Source: Phytoseiulus persimilis (lineage: Eukaryota; Arthropoda; Arachnida; Mesostigmata; Phytoseiidae). Taken from it: a stretch of DNA of 64,000 bases. Location of the stretch: positions 13,636,745 through 13,700,744 of the forward strand of contig CM075102.1 in NCBI GenBank assembly GCA_037576195.1, written 5' to 3'. The notes below the pieces were generated by a model. It worked only from the letters and a program-made list of their open reading frames with translations. It ran no database searches and was not told the origin of the DNA. Position 1 is the first letter of the stretch. Each line of letters opens with the position of its first letter. This document shows positions 12,566-24,580 of this stretch, piece by piece. The position numbers were made by a program, and so were the translations under genes.

Positions 12566-15079
12566 GGAAAGAATGAAGGTTTTGAACCGGAGACAGCAGC
12601 AGTTCTATCGCCAGTGGGGAGATCTACCACTCGCAACGAAAAACAGCAGAATTTCGCGGGGAATTCGCGACAATTTCTCCAATAGCAGTGCTCGTAGAAT
12701 TAAGTCATCGATAGCTTGGCCAGGCTGTCCTTGCTCCGCACCACGACATCAACGGTAAGTCGACTAAAATTTCAGGTTTCGCGCGTAGAAACTCTCCGCT
12801 CGCGGACAACTTTGACCGCCGATCGGCGCACAAGCGCACGGTTTTGGAAGAATTGCGCGTATTTCCATAAATGACAGCTTTCCGTATCGACTCTGTGGTA
12901 GTTCAGACGCTCCCGACTCGCGATGACAACCGTCGGAACCTTCGAGACCAGTGACCATCGCCTATCTCGGCGCGATCCGGTAGTTCGCCGTGTAGTTCGG
13001 AACCGACAGTGAACCTTCTTGCGGAACCGATCGAATGCCGACCGCAAGTTCCTGGCTGCGCGAAACCCCGGCTTGCTTTCGCTGCTTTTTACCAAACGTG
13101 AACTCGTCGAACGATTGTCACTCTTCGAATGTCAGCTGCGAGTGACAGTCGATGGCCAACCTAGCGAACCTGAAGAGGTTAGGGCTAAGGGCGGCTTTGA
13201 ATTTCAATTTTATTTAGGCTCGTTTCGCGGCCATGTTGAGAAGTAAAACATGCGAATTTGAATCTGAAATCCAATCACATGCCTATGTTAAGAATTCCCG
13301 CTCGAGGCGCGCGCCGGAAAATCGCCAGAGGAGGACACTATGCGAAAATTGTTGGATGTCTTGCGGCGCCGCTAGATGGGCTGGGAACCGTTGTGGCAGA
13401 ACCCCTGCACCGAGCAAGAGTCAGGCTTGTTCAGAGAAACTTCCGAGTCGAACTCAAAAATGATTCTGCGACGCGGTTTTGACGTCCGTCTCGGCAGAGA
13501 ACAACGTTCGTTTGAACAGCGCTGCCGTGCTCCGGTACCCGGTGCAGTCCGGAGGCCCAACCTGAGGGCCGACTTCTGTCGTTCGTTTATTCAAGTCCAC
13601 GTTCAACAGTTAGTTAGCCGAGCTTTCGCAGCTGACCGTAGAAATTTGCTGCTCTGGTACGCATGACGTGAATTTGAGAACAACGAAGTTCTCTCGGGCT
13701 GGTCCTCAACGTTCGGATGATGAGAGACTTCGATTTGAGACGTTACTCCAATGCAGATGCCATTGGAAAGGAATCAGCGAACATTTGAGAACTAGGCTTT
13801 TGTTGACGTGAGTTTTTTCCATTTCGCTCGGTGAAGATCGAAAACTCGTTCTCTGATCCGCGGGCGATGCTGTCATTGACTTCCGCGCCAGCGCGAACCT
13901 TGAAAACCGTTGGTGAATTATTTGAGATCCCCTATCCTTCCCTCCGCGACCTTCTGAAAGCCGGTTAAACTCAGCTGTTTGGACCAGCTGTTTCATAAAA
14001 AAAAGTACCTCCTCCCATCTACCATCGCAACTGGCGAATTCTCTCTTTCCGTGATGAGCCGGCCTTACGAGATTTAAGCCCAGCCACAGCTGATTGTTGG
14101 GTTTAAGCTTCGTTCCGGAGAGGACAGCCACGATTTTTTGAAGCCCGGTCGCTTCGCAATGACACGGTGTGTGGCACGAGCTCTGTCGGACTGTCTACCC
14201 TTCCAAGCTTGATTTAGAACTTCAGATTTTCCATTTTTTCTTCTTTCGGGTTCGAAATATTCGATGAAGAGAACCATGACTCGGGCGACTCACGACTATT
14301 GCTATGTGATCTTGAGAAATGACTCACGACGGCGTGGAAGACGGTTCGAATCTCATCCGAGTTTTTCAAGCGAAGTAATGATCATAATCGAACACAATTT
14401 ACGACTGTTTGGATCTTCGCGGGCAGAGAACAATCTGACGAGACTAATTAGAACTTGAGCCATATGAAGCGACGTGCGCGAGATGGGAACGAACAGTGGC
14501 TCGGTATAAACAAACTACTGACGGTCGACTAGTTCGGGGAGCTGAGACTGATGGGTGTGATCGAGCATATTCATCGACTCCCTGAAGGCTGGACGCCCGA
14601 CGACTGGGGGTGTTCGTCAACTGGCGGCTGACGTACCCCCTGAAGATTTACAACCTCGTTTCCTCTTCCAACTCAACTCCTCGAGGGAGGCAAGGGAGGA
14701 TACCTTTGAAACCCTTTCCAAAGTCCAATCGTCGGCCGATTCCTGAGCTTTTTTCCGCCATCATGCTGTCGGCTCCGGTGGAATCCACCTTTTTGGTGAT
14801 GAGGAGTCCGAGCTCGAGGATCCCGAGGCCAGGCTTCACGTCTATGTCTTCGACGCTGACTTCGGAGAGCCCAGAGCCTGGGGAAAAAGTTCCGGGGAAA
14901 ATCCTCGGGGATTTTTCCACTGTTCGCGCATGAAGTACTCTCTGCGTTCTAGCACCTTTGATTCGGAATCATCAGGTCGATTGATCAGAATACAAAGCTT
15001 CGAACGGAATCGAGGATGTTGACCGCGCGGAGTTTGTTACAAAGTGCTGCGCTGCTTGCTCGCTCGGTCGAGCAAGCGT

Positions 15080-15114
15080 GCTGGCTGGCTGACAGACTGG
15101 CTGGCTGGCTGGCT
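15080..15114. repeat. (GGCT)n tetranucleotide repeat
   Basis: CTGGCTGGCTGA followed by CTGGCTGGCTGGCTGGCT. This is one of several GGCT/GGCA/GGCC tracts between 15 and 29 kb. Confidence 0.85.
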
Positions 15115-15721
15115 ATAGGTCATGCACGATGACTCATACAATTAGAAGAAAGAATGGATCTCTTCTCCAGATGATGAGAACTTACGGAGGAGCGATTGAA
15201 GACAAGCTGTATCGATTGGTCGCCCAGCACTGGGTAGTGGCTGATAGGTGTTATGCACATTGAACGTACGAGCGACCAGGCGGCCAGCCAGTCACTCTGC
15301 GATTCGTCGTCAAGTCCTGATCCCATCGGAATATCTCAGGGCGACAACCTCTTGTTTTCTGTTGTAGCGGTGATGGTGGTGGCAGCGGGTCGCAACAGCG
15401 CTATTCTTTGTTCTGCATTTTGAATGGCATGCCTAATTCCGTCGACGGTGGGTCCACTTGTTTGCCGTGAACTCACTGTCTTCTCGATGTGGACTGTCGA
15501 CGCTCTTGTCTACTGGATCCTTCTCCAGAGCGAATTTTCTCGTGGCTCAAACTCCAGCGCTCTGTCCCCATCCCGGATTTCCCCCGACCCTCGAATCGGC
15601 CCTGCTCACTGTGGTCGTCCCCTCTGCCATAGAAGTCTCCCTGAGTATTAAACCTAGTCAATGCACGGGTTTCGGTTTGTGGTGCGTTTGTGCTTGAATT
15701 CACCGTCCGCCAACCCGTGGT

Positions 15722-15736
15722 TTCTATCTATCTATC
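15722..15736. repeat. (TCTA)n microsatellite
   Basis: A short run of about three and a half TCTA units. Confidence 0.7.
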
Positions 15737-16525
15737 GTTTGGCAAGCTCCTGCTGCTAAGGGTTTGGGTCACGGACCAGGAGGAGGAGGTTTTGTGAACG
15801 ACCGAACCCGGAGACTGTGGGTGAACGAACCAACGAACAAGACCAGAGGATCGTGAGAGCGACCATATGTTGAACGGACTAAGAATGAAAAAGCCGTCGG
15901 GTGTTCTCTGTACCCCTAGAGCTCAAGCCTTGTGGAATCATCGTGGGCTATTCAGGCGGTGCGGTGATTCGCCTGAGAGTAGCCGGAGACGAATCGCGAA
16001 CGAGAGAATACAGAGTCGTTTCCCGATAGAATGAAATATGGCGCAGATCCCCAATGGCTCTTGCTGGTGCCGGGGATGCGCGGCTTTCCGGGGCCCTTCC
16101 CAGTACGGTTCTGGTGACGAGTACGTCGGAAATACAAAGCAAGACCGGAGCGAGTTCACTTGAGTCTCTCCGGAGTCTCTGGCACCGATCGTGTTCGAGC
16201 ATACGACGACGAGTAAGTAGAATGCTGACGTTTCCGTGAAAGTCAAGTGTTCTCGAAGGATGAACAATGATGCGCAGGTAGCCGATTCCGTGCACGACCG
16301 TATGTTTACAGTATTTCTTTTCGCATTCAAAATTCGCCACAACTTGTGGTGCCGCTGATGGTGATGGTGCTGTTGGTGGCAGTCATCGTCGTCGTCCGAA
16401 ATTCACTGAATCGGTTCGGCTCCTCTGGCTCGACGCTCGGCCGCCTGTGGATGTTTTTCGCTCTAAGGTATCCCTATCCACGAAGAACACTCTGGTCGAA
16501 CCCCGAAGGAGCCTCTTTCGGGGGA

Positions 16526-16559
16526 TGGCTGGCTGGCAGGCAGGCAGGCCGGCCGGCTG
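16526..16559. repeat. (GGCT)n-(GGCA)n-(GGCC)n compound repeat
   Basis: GGCT units pass into GGCA and then GGCC units over about 34 bases. The change looks like stepwise mutation of one tetranucleotide tract. Confidence 0.8.
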
Positions 16560-19500
16560 GGAGGGAGGGGAAGGTGGGGAGGAAGCTGACGGACTGCCTG
16601 CCGACCTACCTAGCAGCCCTGTACCTGAGCGAGAGGAACGGTGGTGGTAGTAGAGTCAGCGGACAGCGACGACGACTCCAGAAGCTTAGTGAAGGAAGCT
16701 GGGCTGCGTGGATGGGTCTCCTCTCTTGCTCAGTCAGTTGGGGGTTCGGGATTTCATTCGTTGTTCGGTTGCTTCGTTCATTCGGTCGACCGGCTAGCCG
16801 AGCGGTCCGACGGTCAAGCGAGCATACCGTGGGTGAAACAGTCAGTTCATCAGTCAGCGTCAGTTAGGGTGGCTGCTCGGTCCCGACATGGAAGCATCAG
16901 CGCCAAAATGAAGTCGCCGATAATTCATCCGTCCTGTGTCCTATCTGCTCTTCGGTTATCGCTCCCTCTATAGATACGCGCTTCGTGAATCGATTGACCT
17001 CCGAGTATTCCTCTGTGCGATTGCTCATTTGGTGCGGCATCCTGAAAGTAGAGGATTGCCACCTTCGTCGACGTCGGACGAGAGCCAAGCAGTGAGCTTG
17101 AGGATATTTGCATAACCGAACGACTGTCATCCATTTCTTCAACTGCGCGAATGCGATTCCGAAAGCTCGCCGAGAAAAGTTGTCGCTTACTCGCCTACTA
17201 CCGGTGTGGGCGAATGACAGCTTCCCTCCGTGTGCCAGGGGATCGCGATTCGCTATGTTTCTCTTTGGGACACCTTCTTGGCGGATGCGAAAGATCTCCG
17301 AGGTTTCTCTTCTGGATGATATCTCACGATCCTTGCTGACGGAGTTCATGTACGTCGTCGAGCTCCGCCGTCGGAATCGCTGTAGAACAGCTCGGTTTTC
17401 TTTACAAAAGCTGTCATTCCTGATGTGAAGACGCTACAAAGACTCTACTCGATGCCTCTGTTCCGGAAGAAAGTTTTGCCCTCCAGCTCCGAGATCCATT
17501 TCAGGAATTTCTAAGGGTGCATTTCGCTGAGGACCCCTCACAGGGAGCGTGGAGAAGGGAACTCAACGTCTCCTTCCAAGTTCTCGTCAGCCAGCTTGAG
17601 CTTGGTCACCTCCTACGTGTGGTGAGAGAGAGAAAACAATCGATGGCTACTGAAAACAGGGTTTTCACGAGGGGAATCGGAGCAATGAGAGAGTGCATAA
17701 TTAGAGATTTGACTCAGTGCAATCCTGGCGGCGATAAAGGCGGCGGCAGCAGTAGAAGCTACGAGGCATGGAAGAGCGCCCCCTAGGCCGGCTCGAATTG
17801 GTCGTCTGCCTCCTCCTTTTTTCCTCCTTGTTCTCTTCTCCCTTTCGTCCCCTTGTCTCCTCCTCATTCTCCCCACTGGGTGGGGTGTTGGTTCGCTTTG
17901 CACTCTATATCTGTATGTGAGTCAGGAATGGGAGAGGAGGTCATGGAGATAGGGTACGAGTAAGGACGAAAGAGGGAGAGAGGGCAGGATGAACGAGGGA
18001 GAGGGTGAGTTTCGCTGGTTCGGTGAGAACGGTTGCTGTAACTGAATTCCTCCCGTCAGCCCGAATTTCGAAAGCGTTCAGTCCAGACGCGACTCGCTAT
18101 TTACGACGGAATTCCACCTGCACTTCCCCGTCTGTGATCTCAACAACTCCTCCGGTCCCCCACGGCTCCATTCTCTCCATCCTTCTCCTCTTTCTCGCTG
18201 TTCCCCCTTTTCTCCCCATCCTCCTCCTCCTCTTTTTATCCTCCATCGGCGAGGCGGTTTTTGACTGCAAGAGCCATCTGCAGCCTCCGCTGCGTGTATT
18301 TCTTGTTGTTGTTGTTCGCCAGCTGGTTCTTCTCTCGCCTGTTTCCATCTCTTCATCCGAGGGATCACCATCATCAGCAGAACGTGCTACCGAACGGCGC
18401 ACAACACGAAGTCTCGCGCTTCCTCTCTCTCGGAGCTCCGCTCACTCAAATTCGAGGAGGGAGAAAGTACGGACGTAAATACTGGCCAGCGGAATCGGTC
18501 ACTTGGGGCTTCTGCGCGAGCGTTCATCACTTCTTGAAGCCGACACATCGTCACATTCCACTTCGTGTGCAAAACGGCAGTTGTCCGAGAGCGGGCTCGT
18601 TTTTTCTGCCCGTCGTACGGTCTTCCGAGTCGTGGAACACCAACCTGATGCTTCCCATGTTTCTCGCGGCGTTTCAGCCTAAACCTTGATTGAAGTCAGT
18701 GTCATCACTTGCAAAATGTGAATGGTGCTCAAAATATTCCGGACAGCCATCAAAGCGTGATTCACACCGACGTTCCCACGGGCTTTGCCAGTAAGTGCCA
18801 CTCTTGCCACACTCGTATCTTCCGCTGTTATCGTAGCGCTCTTAGATTAGGTGGCTATCGGAGATTCGGATCTCAATGCTTGTCAGTGAGAGCAGTGGAC
18901 AATGGGTCGCGCAAAGACATCAGTTGTAACCATATACACCGGCCGTTCACTCATAGTGGAGAAGATCCTCAAAAACGGTAGTCGGTGGTAAATCTACCAC
19001 CCAGCTGATGGCTCACAGATTGCCGTCATCAACTCTACGAATCCACTCAGATCGGAACGCAGTTGGCTTCATCTCGAAATCACTCAGTGATATCGTGGAA
19101 TCGGGAATATTCCGAAGAACTTTGTACAGGAGATAATCCGATCCTAGAGCAAGCCGTAGCTTACATTACATGGTCATCGACGAACATCAAATTGCCTGTG
19201 AGCGTACTGATTGTCGGCTCAGACTCCCGGGTTTGGTTTGCTGCCGCGGCGAGCGACAGGAATCGAAAGGAACAGATATACTGCTCGCTCTGGTGAAAAC
19301 GACAATCGCGTCGTCAGAACGGAATGTTCAAACGAGAGACCGAGTGTCCACTGATCAAGCCCGAGCGAATCTGGCACCCGCGGAGTTATCGCAGCCCTGT
19401 AACCATCGGCCCAAGCCTCTGTTAGAGGAATCGTATGAGTTTGAACATTCGCAGCGATAGTCTGAATTGTTCCTGATCGCAGGCAAACGAAATGCTGATC

Positions 19501-22158
19501 GGACTGGGTGCTACTACTTTGTACTCTCTGAGGAAGAGCTCCCTTAACAAGGGACCCTGGAAATGGAGGGTTCTATCCGTCATGAGACTCCACTGATACT
19601 GGAGGTCCAAACGCTCTCGTCACTCTTTCGCAATTCGCAAGAGCCGTTGCAAAGTTGGCCGAATCTGTACGCGTCAGAGTAAGGTTCCCCTATTCGGGTG
19701 GCAGGCGAAAAGCGGAAAATACCGGGAATCATGAGAACGTCCTCGGTATCGATAGGAGAAGAATGGAGTGAAACCGAACGAAAGAAAATAGAACGGAGGA
19801 ATCCTTGCTTCCCAGCGTTTCACGTCATCCGTGGCGAGTTTCGTTACCGTCACAGAAAGTCGAATGAACTTTCACGGCCATATGATTTTGCCATGGTATG
19901 CCGATTCGGTCGGCGATGCTGTCGCTGCCGCCGAACGGAACGAGTCGAACAGAAAATGAGCTCGACTGTCCTAAACTATCGGTTTCGCTGCTCCGGTTGC
20001 TGTTCTTAACCCAGGATGAGATCCTCCGCCAGAAGCTCCTGAGCTATATCTGAGCTGACCGAGAACCACCTGAAGCGTAGAATCTCGGCGGATTCGAAAC
20101 CTTCCCCGTTCCCTTATCGGAAGCCCGACCGGAACGTGCAAACCTTCACGCACGGGAGCAAGGCAGTGACTTCCAGATGGAATCCCCAATGGCTACGAAG
20201 TTGCCCTGATCTGAGCCCGTGGTCTTCGTGTCGGCGGATTGCGACGACATGCCAAGCCGTCTCAGCTGACCTGTCGACGACGATGCTCTCCTTGTCCGCT
20301 CCAGTTGGATCAGATGGCGATGAAAAGGTCGATAAGAGCATTTGAACAGTGTTCCAGCGATGGGGAATCATCCGAAAATCATCGGGGTTCTCGGCAACCT
20401 CCATCACCGAAGCGGGTCCGTTGTTTTTCTGTTTCCCTTTCCGGCAAAAAGTTCCACGATTCTCGTCTTATAATTGTTGGTCAAAGAGGACCCGCTAATC
20501 TCCCGAAAACCGCTATCGCCACCAACCACGGTTGTAACAGTTGTAGAAGAGCTCGGGAGCCCTCGTTTTTCTTGCCCTATGTCACCGCCGCGGCCGTCGT
20601 TCCGTAGGAGAAACTAAAAGTTGTTCGCTTTCTCTACGGCCCGCTGCCGCGACTTCGCGTGAGACTTCTGACATCGGCTCGAGCAGCCCACTGCCGCCGC
20701 TGCCGTCGAGCAGAAGCCCCACACAACAGACATCGTCTTCTACAGAAAATGGATGCGGCCCCACTTCTGTCTAGTGAGACGGCATCTTCTGGCTCGCTCG
20801 GCCGCCTGTTGCCCGCTTGGCCGGCGAGCCGAGTGGAGACACGGTTGCCCTGATAGGATCCCGTGTTCTGGTATTGGCCTGCCGCCTCGCTCGCTGGGTC
20901 AGCTAGCGACGTACCCGGCTAACTAAAGTTCCATGACGAACAATCTCGAGCGGCCCGACAGTGACCCACGAGAAGAGAACTCGGAGAAAGCAAAGAGGGC
21001 AAGCCGGGAAGGCCAAAGGGCAAGAGCGGCGGGACGGGTCGGGCTCAGCCGTCGCAGAAGAAGAAACGGCGGCAAAAAAATGAAAGAGCTTTTTGACGAA
21101 GTCCCCTCTGGTCGGAGGAGTTCGCCAGAAAAGCCAGAATCAGAAAAGAACAATGCAAGAAGAGAAATTTCACAGAAACTGGACACAGAGGACCGAGGCG
21201 AATGAACTGTCCAAGGACAGCCGATCTTAGAACGAGCGCCAGAAAAAAAAATCTTGCGATCTTTGCGCTAACGCACTCGCGGAGTCAGTCACTCTCATTC
21301 ATTCACAAGTTCGTTGATTCTCCCAGCCAGCGACGGAAGAGATGGACGTACGTTCCAAGTCACGTTCACCGCCACGAGTTTTCGGGTGTCATCGGCTGAG
21401 ACGCTTCGTGTAGATTGATTCTGGTCCGACACGCTTCACGGGAGCGGCAGCAGTGGCATAGATACTCGCAGGACTTTCAATGCGTCTCCTCAGCGAGTTG
21501 ACACCTTAGTACAACAACACGCTCAAGAATTGAGATGTCGGCGAAAGCCGGTGGAATGTCGACAGTTGTCCAAACACAAAACACGATGCTGGACCATCTG
21601 ATCCGTGCTTTATCGTGTCGACCGACGACAGTGGTCGACGTCTGCTTGTCGACGTGGTTCGTGTCCTGACGGCAAGCTGTCCGAGAGCGGTGACGCCGTT
21701 CCTCCGCAATGGTTTTAGGTGTTGTCAAAACTATTGAGTCTCGAAGCGTTCTCGGTGAACTCGTCCCAGTCTCATTTCAATGACTTATTAGCGAGTCGCA
21801 GCGCTGCCGGGAGCTCGGGTTCGGATTTTTCCACGCGGTCAGGCGGTTCACTAACGGGCGAGCGGCCGGGCTCATTAGCGAATTATTGAAAGGAATGTCG
21901 GGCACAGTCTAGCGGACTCTTTTCGGGCCCTGCTGCTCAGTTGTCGCTCTCGTCCTCATCCACAGATCGAATGGAGGTGGGAGATTCTATTCAGAGGCGG
22001 CGGTTTCCAATCGAGACCCGCAGCACGGCGTCTCCCATTCAGTGGAACCACATGGATTCCGGACATGTGCTCGTGCTCCTCCCTTTCGTTTGTTCTGGGG
22101 AGTCATCGGCCTCTAGTGGTCCCTCTGACGGCGACGGCGGCGGCCTATCCGAGTAACC

Positions 22159-22203
22159 AAGCTGGCCAGCTAGCTAGCCACCAACCAACCGGCCAACCAA
22201 CGG
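22159..22203. repeat. Degenerate AGCT/CCAA/GGCC tetranucleotide repeat
   Basis: CTAGCTAGCC runs into CCAACCAACC and GGCCAACCAACGG over about 45 bases. It is related in unit length to the GGCT tracts elsewhere in this interval. Confidence 0.65.
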
Positions 22204-24580
22204 AGAGAGGTTGAATGACGCAAACGACGTGCAATTTACGTGGTTCTGTGCGGAGACACCCGAAGTCAACGTCGACTGCTCACGGCGGTGATCTGGCTCA
22301 CCGCAACGAGTCGTGTGCGTCGGAGCGAAAGACCTAGCGGATGACCGTGACTTTGACAATGAACTCTCGTCGGTGGACGACACTTTTCAAATTTGGCGCC
22401 AGCTGTTCCTCGTTTCCAACGCGCCTCACGTTGCCACTCAGATGATCCGGCCGCTGTTCATTAATTACAACGCTCTAAAGTAGTCGATTGATGCCTCGAT
22501 ATGCGATCGCCGGTCCTTGTTGAGTCTCCGAGCCCCCCTCAACCGCCACCACCACACCACCATCACGATACTCGACGAAGCCCCGTGTAGTGTAGTCCCG
22601 GGTGCGGCCCAACTAGAAGAAGCCCGCGCTCTCGAATGCGGTTCACGTCCGTCTCGGATAACAAATATTTCGGGGAGATCTCTTCAAAGTCCGTATCGCA
22701 TTCTTGCAATGGAGAATCGTGGTGAAACACTTCGTTACTTTCGCCTGTTTGGAGATGGCTCAGCGAGGCGGTCTCTGGCGACGATGGCTGAGCATCAATT
22801 AATCTAGAGTGAACGAAATCGCGTCGCGGATGCTCGCTCAATCGAGCCGTTCGGGCCCGGTATCGCATTCGAGCGATCCAGATGTATTGTCGCTTCTCTC
22901 CATCTTTCGAACTCCGGCCAGCAATGGATTTTCTGCGAATGATGAGCTCAGATGGTTTCTGAGAGCTGCTGGACCCCATCTGATCGCACCCCACCCGTGC
23001 TCAGATCAGTTGAACAGACATCGGGCACTCGAACAAACACGAACTCTGAACGAATGGGTCCGAGGGCAGAACCGCCCACTGCAAACTCGAAACCGGCAAA
23101 AACTCGGCTCCGGAGCTCGGTTCCATTTGAATTTCGGCTCTTTGCCCCTTCTCTTCCCCACAATTGTGCTCCTTGATCTGCGTGAAGAGTACTGAGAGCT
23201 CTGACGCTGCAGCAGAGGCGAATCGTTCGGAGCTCAACGGAAAATGATTTTCGAGTGAGTTGAGTTCCCGACCGTTCGTTCTCGAGATGTTTACCAAAAA
23301 GATCGTTTCGTCACGTTCGATGGCGAGGGTTCCAGATCGGATTCCTTTCGGCCCGCTCTTGTTGGAGCCCACGCGGTGTTCCGCAGATGTATGTGTGCTC
23401 AAATTAACTCTACTCGCCGCAAGAGCGACCCGAGTTTCGGCTAGTAACGGCCTTCTACGCGGTCATTACGGAAATCGAAATACCGAGAAACACGAAATGG
23501 AGAGAGAGAGATCGAGCGAGAGCTCGCGGTGCAGTTCGCCGCCGGAGTTCACATCGGAGCACTCGAACTCGCGGAGCTTTTCAGTAATCCTCGAGGCTCG
23601 CTGGGTGAAGAACAAACTCGGTGCACGGTCTCACTCACCAGCAATCATCAGTGTTCGAATCTGATTTACGATCGAGAAGGCACCCGACGGAATCTCGAAC
23701 GAACCCGAACACGAGACGTCCTCGACAGTTTTTCTCCTGTGAGTGAGCGGCGTGAGGATTCTTTCCCAGTCAGAAACTTGTGAGAGTTCAAAGCTTGCAG
23801 GTCGATCGGAAGGCGGGCGATCGAAACAGTGCTCCCACTACGCTCCGATGAAAGAAGGACTCCAGAGCGGAACCCTCGAGTTGTGCTCCCTGCGGGTGTC
23901 GGCCTCTGGTTAGATATCCATCATTCAAGAGTGGATTCAAGGATTTTCGGATCCCCCGCTCCACTCGTAGCGAGAGCTAGAAATCCGCGATCGGATTCGA
24001 CAGCCTGCAGGAGTGTGCCTCAACGGTGTAGCGGAGTGTTCTCCGTTAACTTAACGGTTCGTCCCGCCTGCGTCGAGCAACGGTTTTATTGCGACTCGTC
24101 GAGCCCGATCTGTAGCCGAATCGGCTCTTTGAGCGCTGAGTGAGAATTATTTATCAGCCAGAAATCAGGGAGGAGAAAGCAGTGTGGATTTTCGTTGGCT
24201 TGTGCAAGCCTGTGCGGATCTTGATTGATTCAGTTTCCCTGAGAAGTTTTAGACAGAGAGATAGCTGTAAACTTGTTGATGCATCCACCCTCGTTCTCGA
24301 GTTCCATGATGATCGTGCAGGGGCTCAGAAACCAGAGTGCCACCATGTCGGCCTGGAGGAATTGGGAGTGTTGGGTTCACGAATCCGCGCCCGCTCCTTG
24401 AAAAGACGCACAGAAATCTGATGGAGGACAGGAATCCATGGAATCGCTATAACGCTCAATGCTTCACCAAACCTCTAACCTCAGTCTTCATTGCTCTCTT
24501 TCCAGGAATTCAGCTTCAGCTTGAGGAGTTAGGAGCTAGTGATCACTGGCTCCTTTTGCCATTTTTATGCACAATTATTG

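Larger units (their letters stand above)
12570..24575. other. Gap: 12 kb without a confident gene, probably the FoxN 5' region
   Basis: The stretch is rich in simple sequence and pyrimidine tracts (about 18120-18240) and in short overlapping ORFs without recognisable domains. Two ORFs look slightly better than the background. 14648-14920 minus contains SVEDIDVKPGLGILELGLL. 20933-21205 plus starts with ATG and encodes a 90-residue, very basic Arg/Lys/Glu protein. Neither has a recognised family. Untranslated first exons of the downstream FoxN gene may be here but cannot be seen from sequence alone. Confidence 0.4.

Noticed and set aside
14280-14370. GGTTCGAATC, resembling a tRNA B box
   Set aside because: No matching A box or cloverleaf arms upstream.
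16346-16867. 173-codon plus-strand ORF
   Set aside because: Spans a tetranucleotide repeat, overlaps other open frames and has no recognisable domain.
17800-18480. Several overlapping ORFs on both strands
   Set aside because: They arise from pyrimidine-rich, low-complexity DNA.
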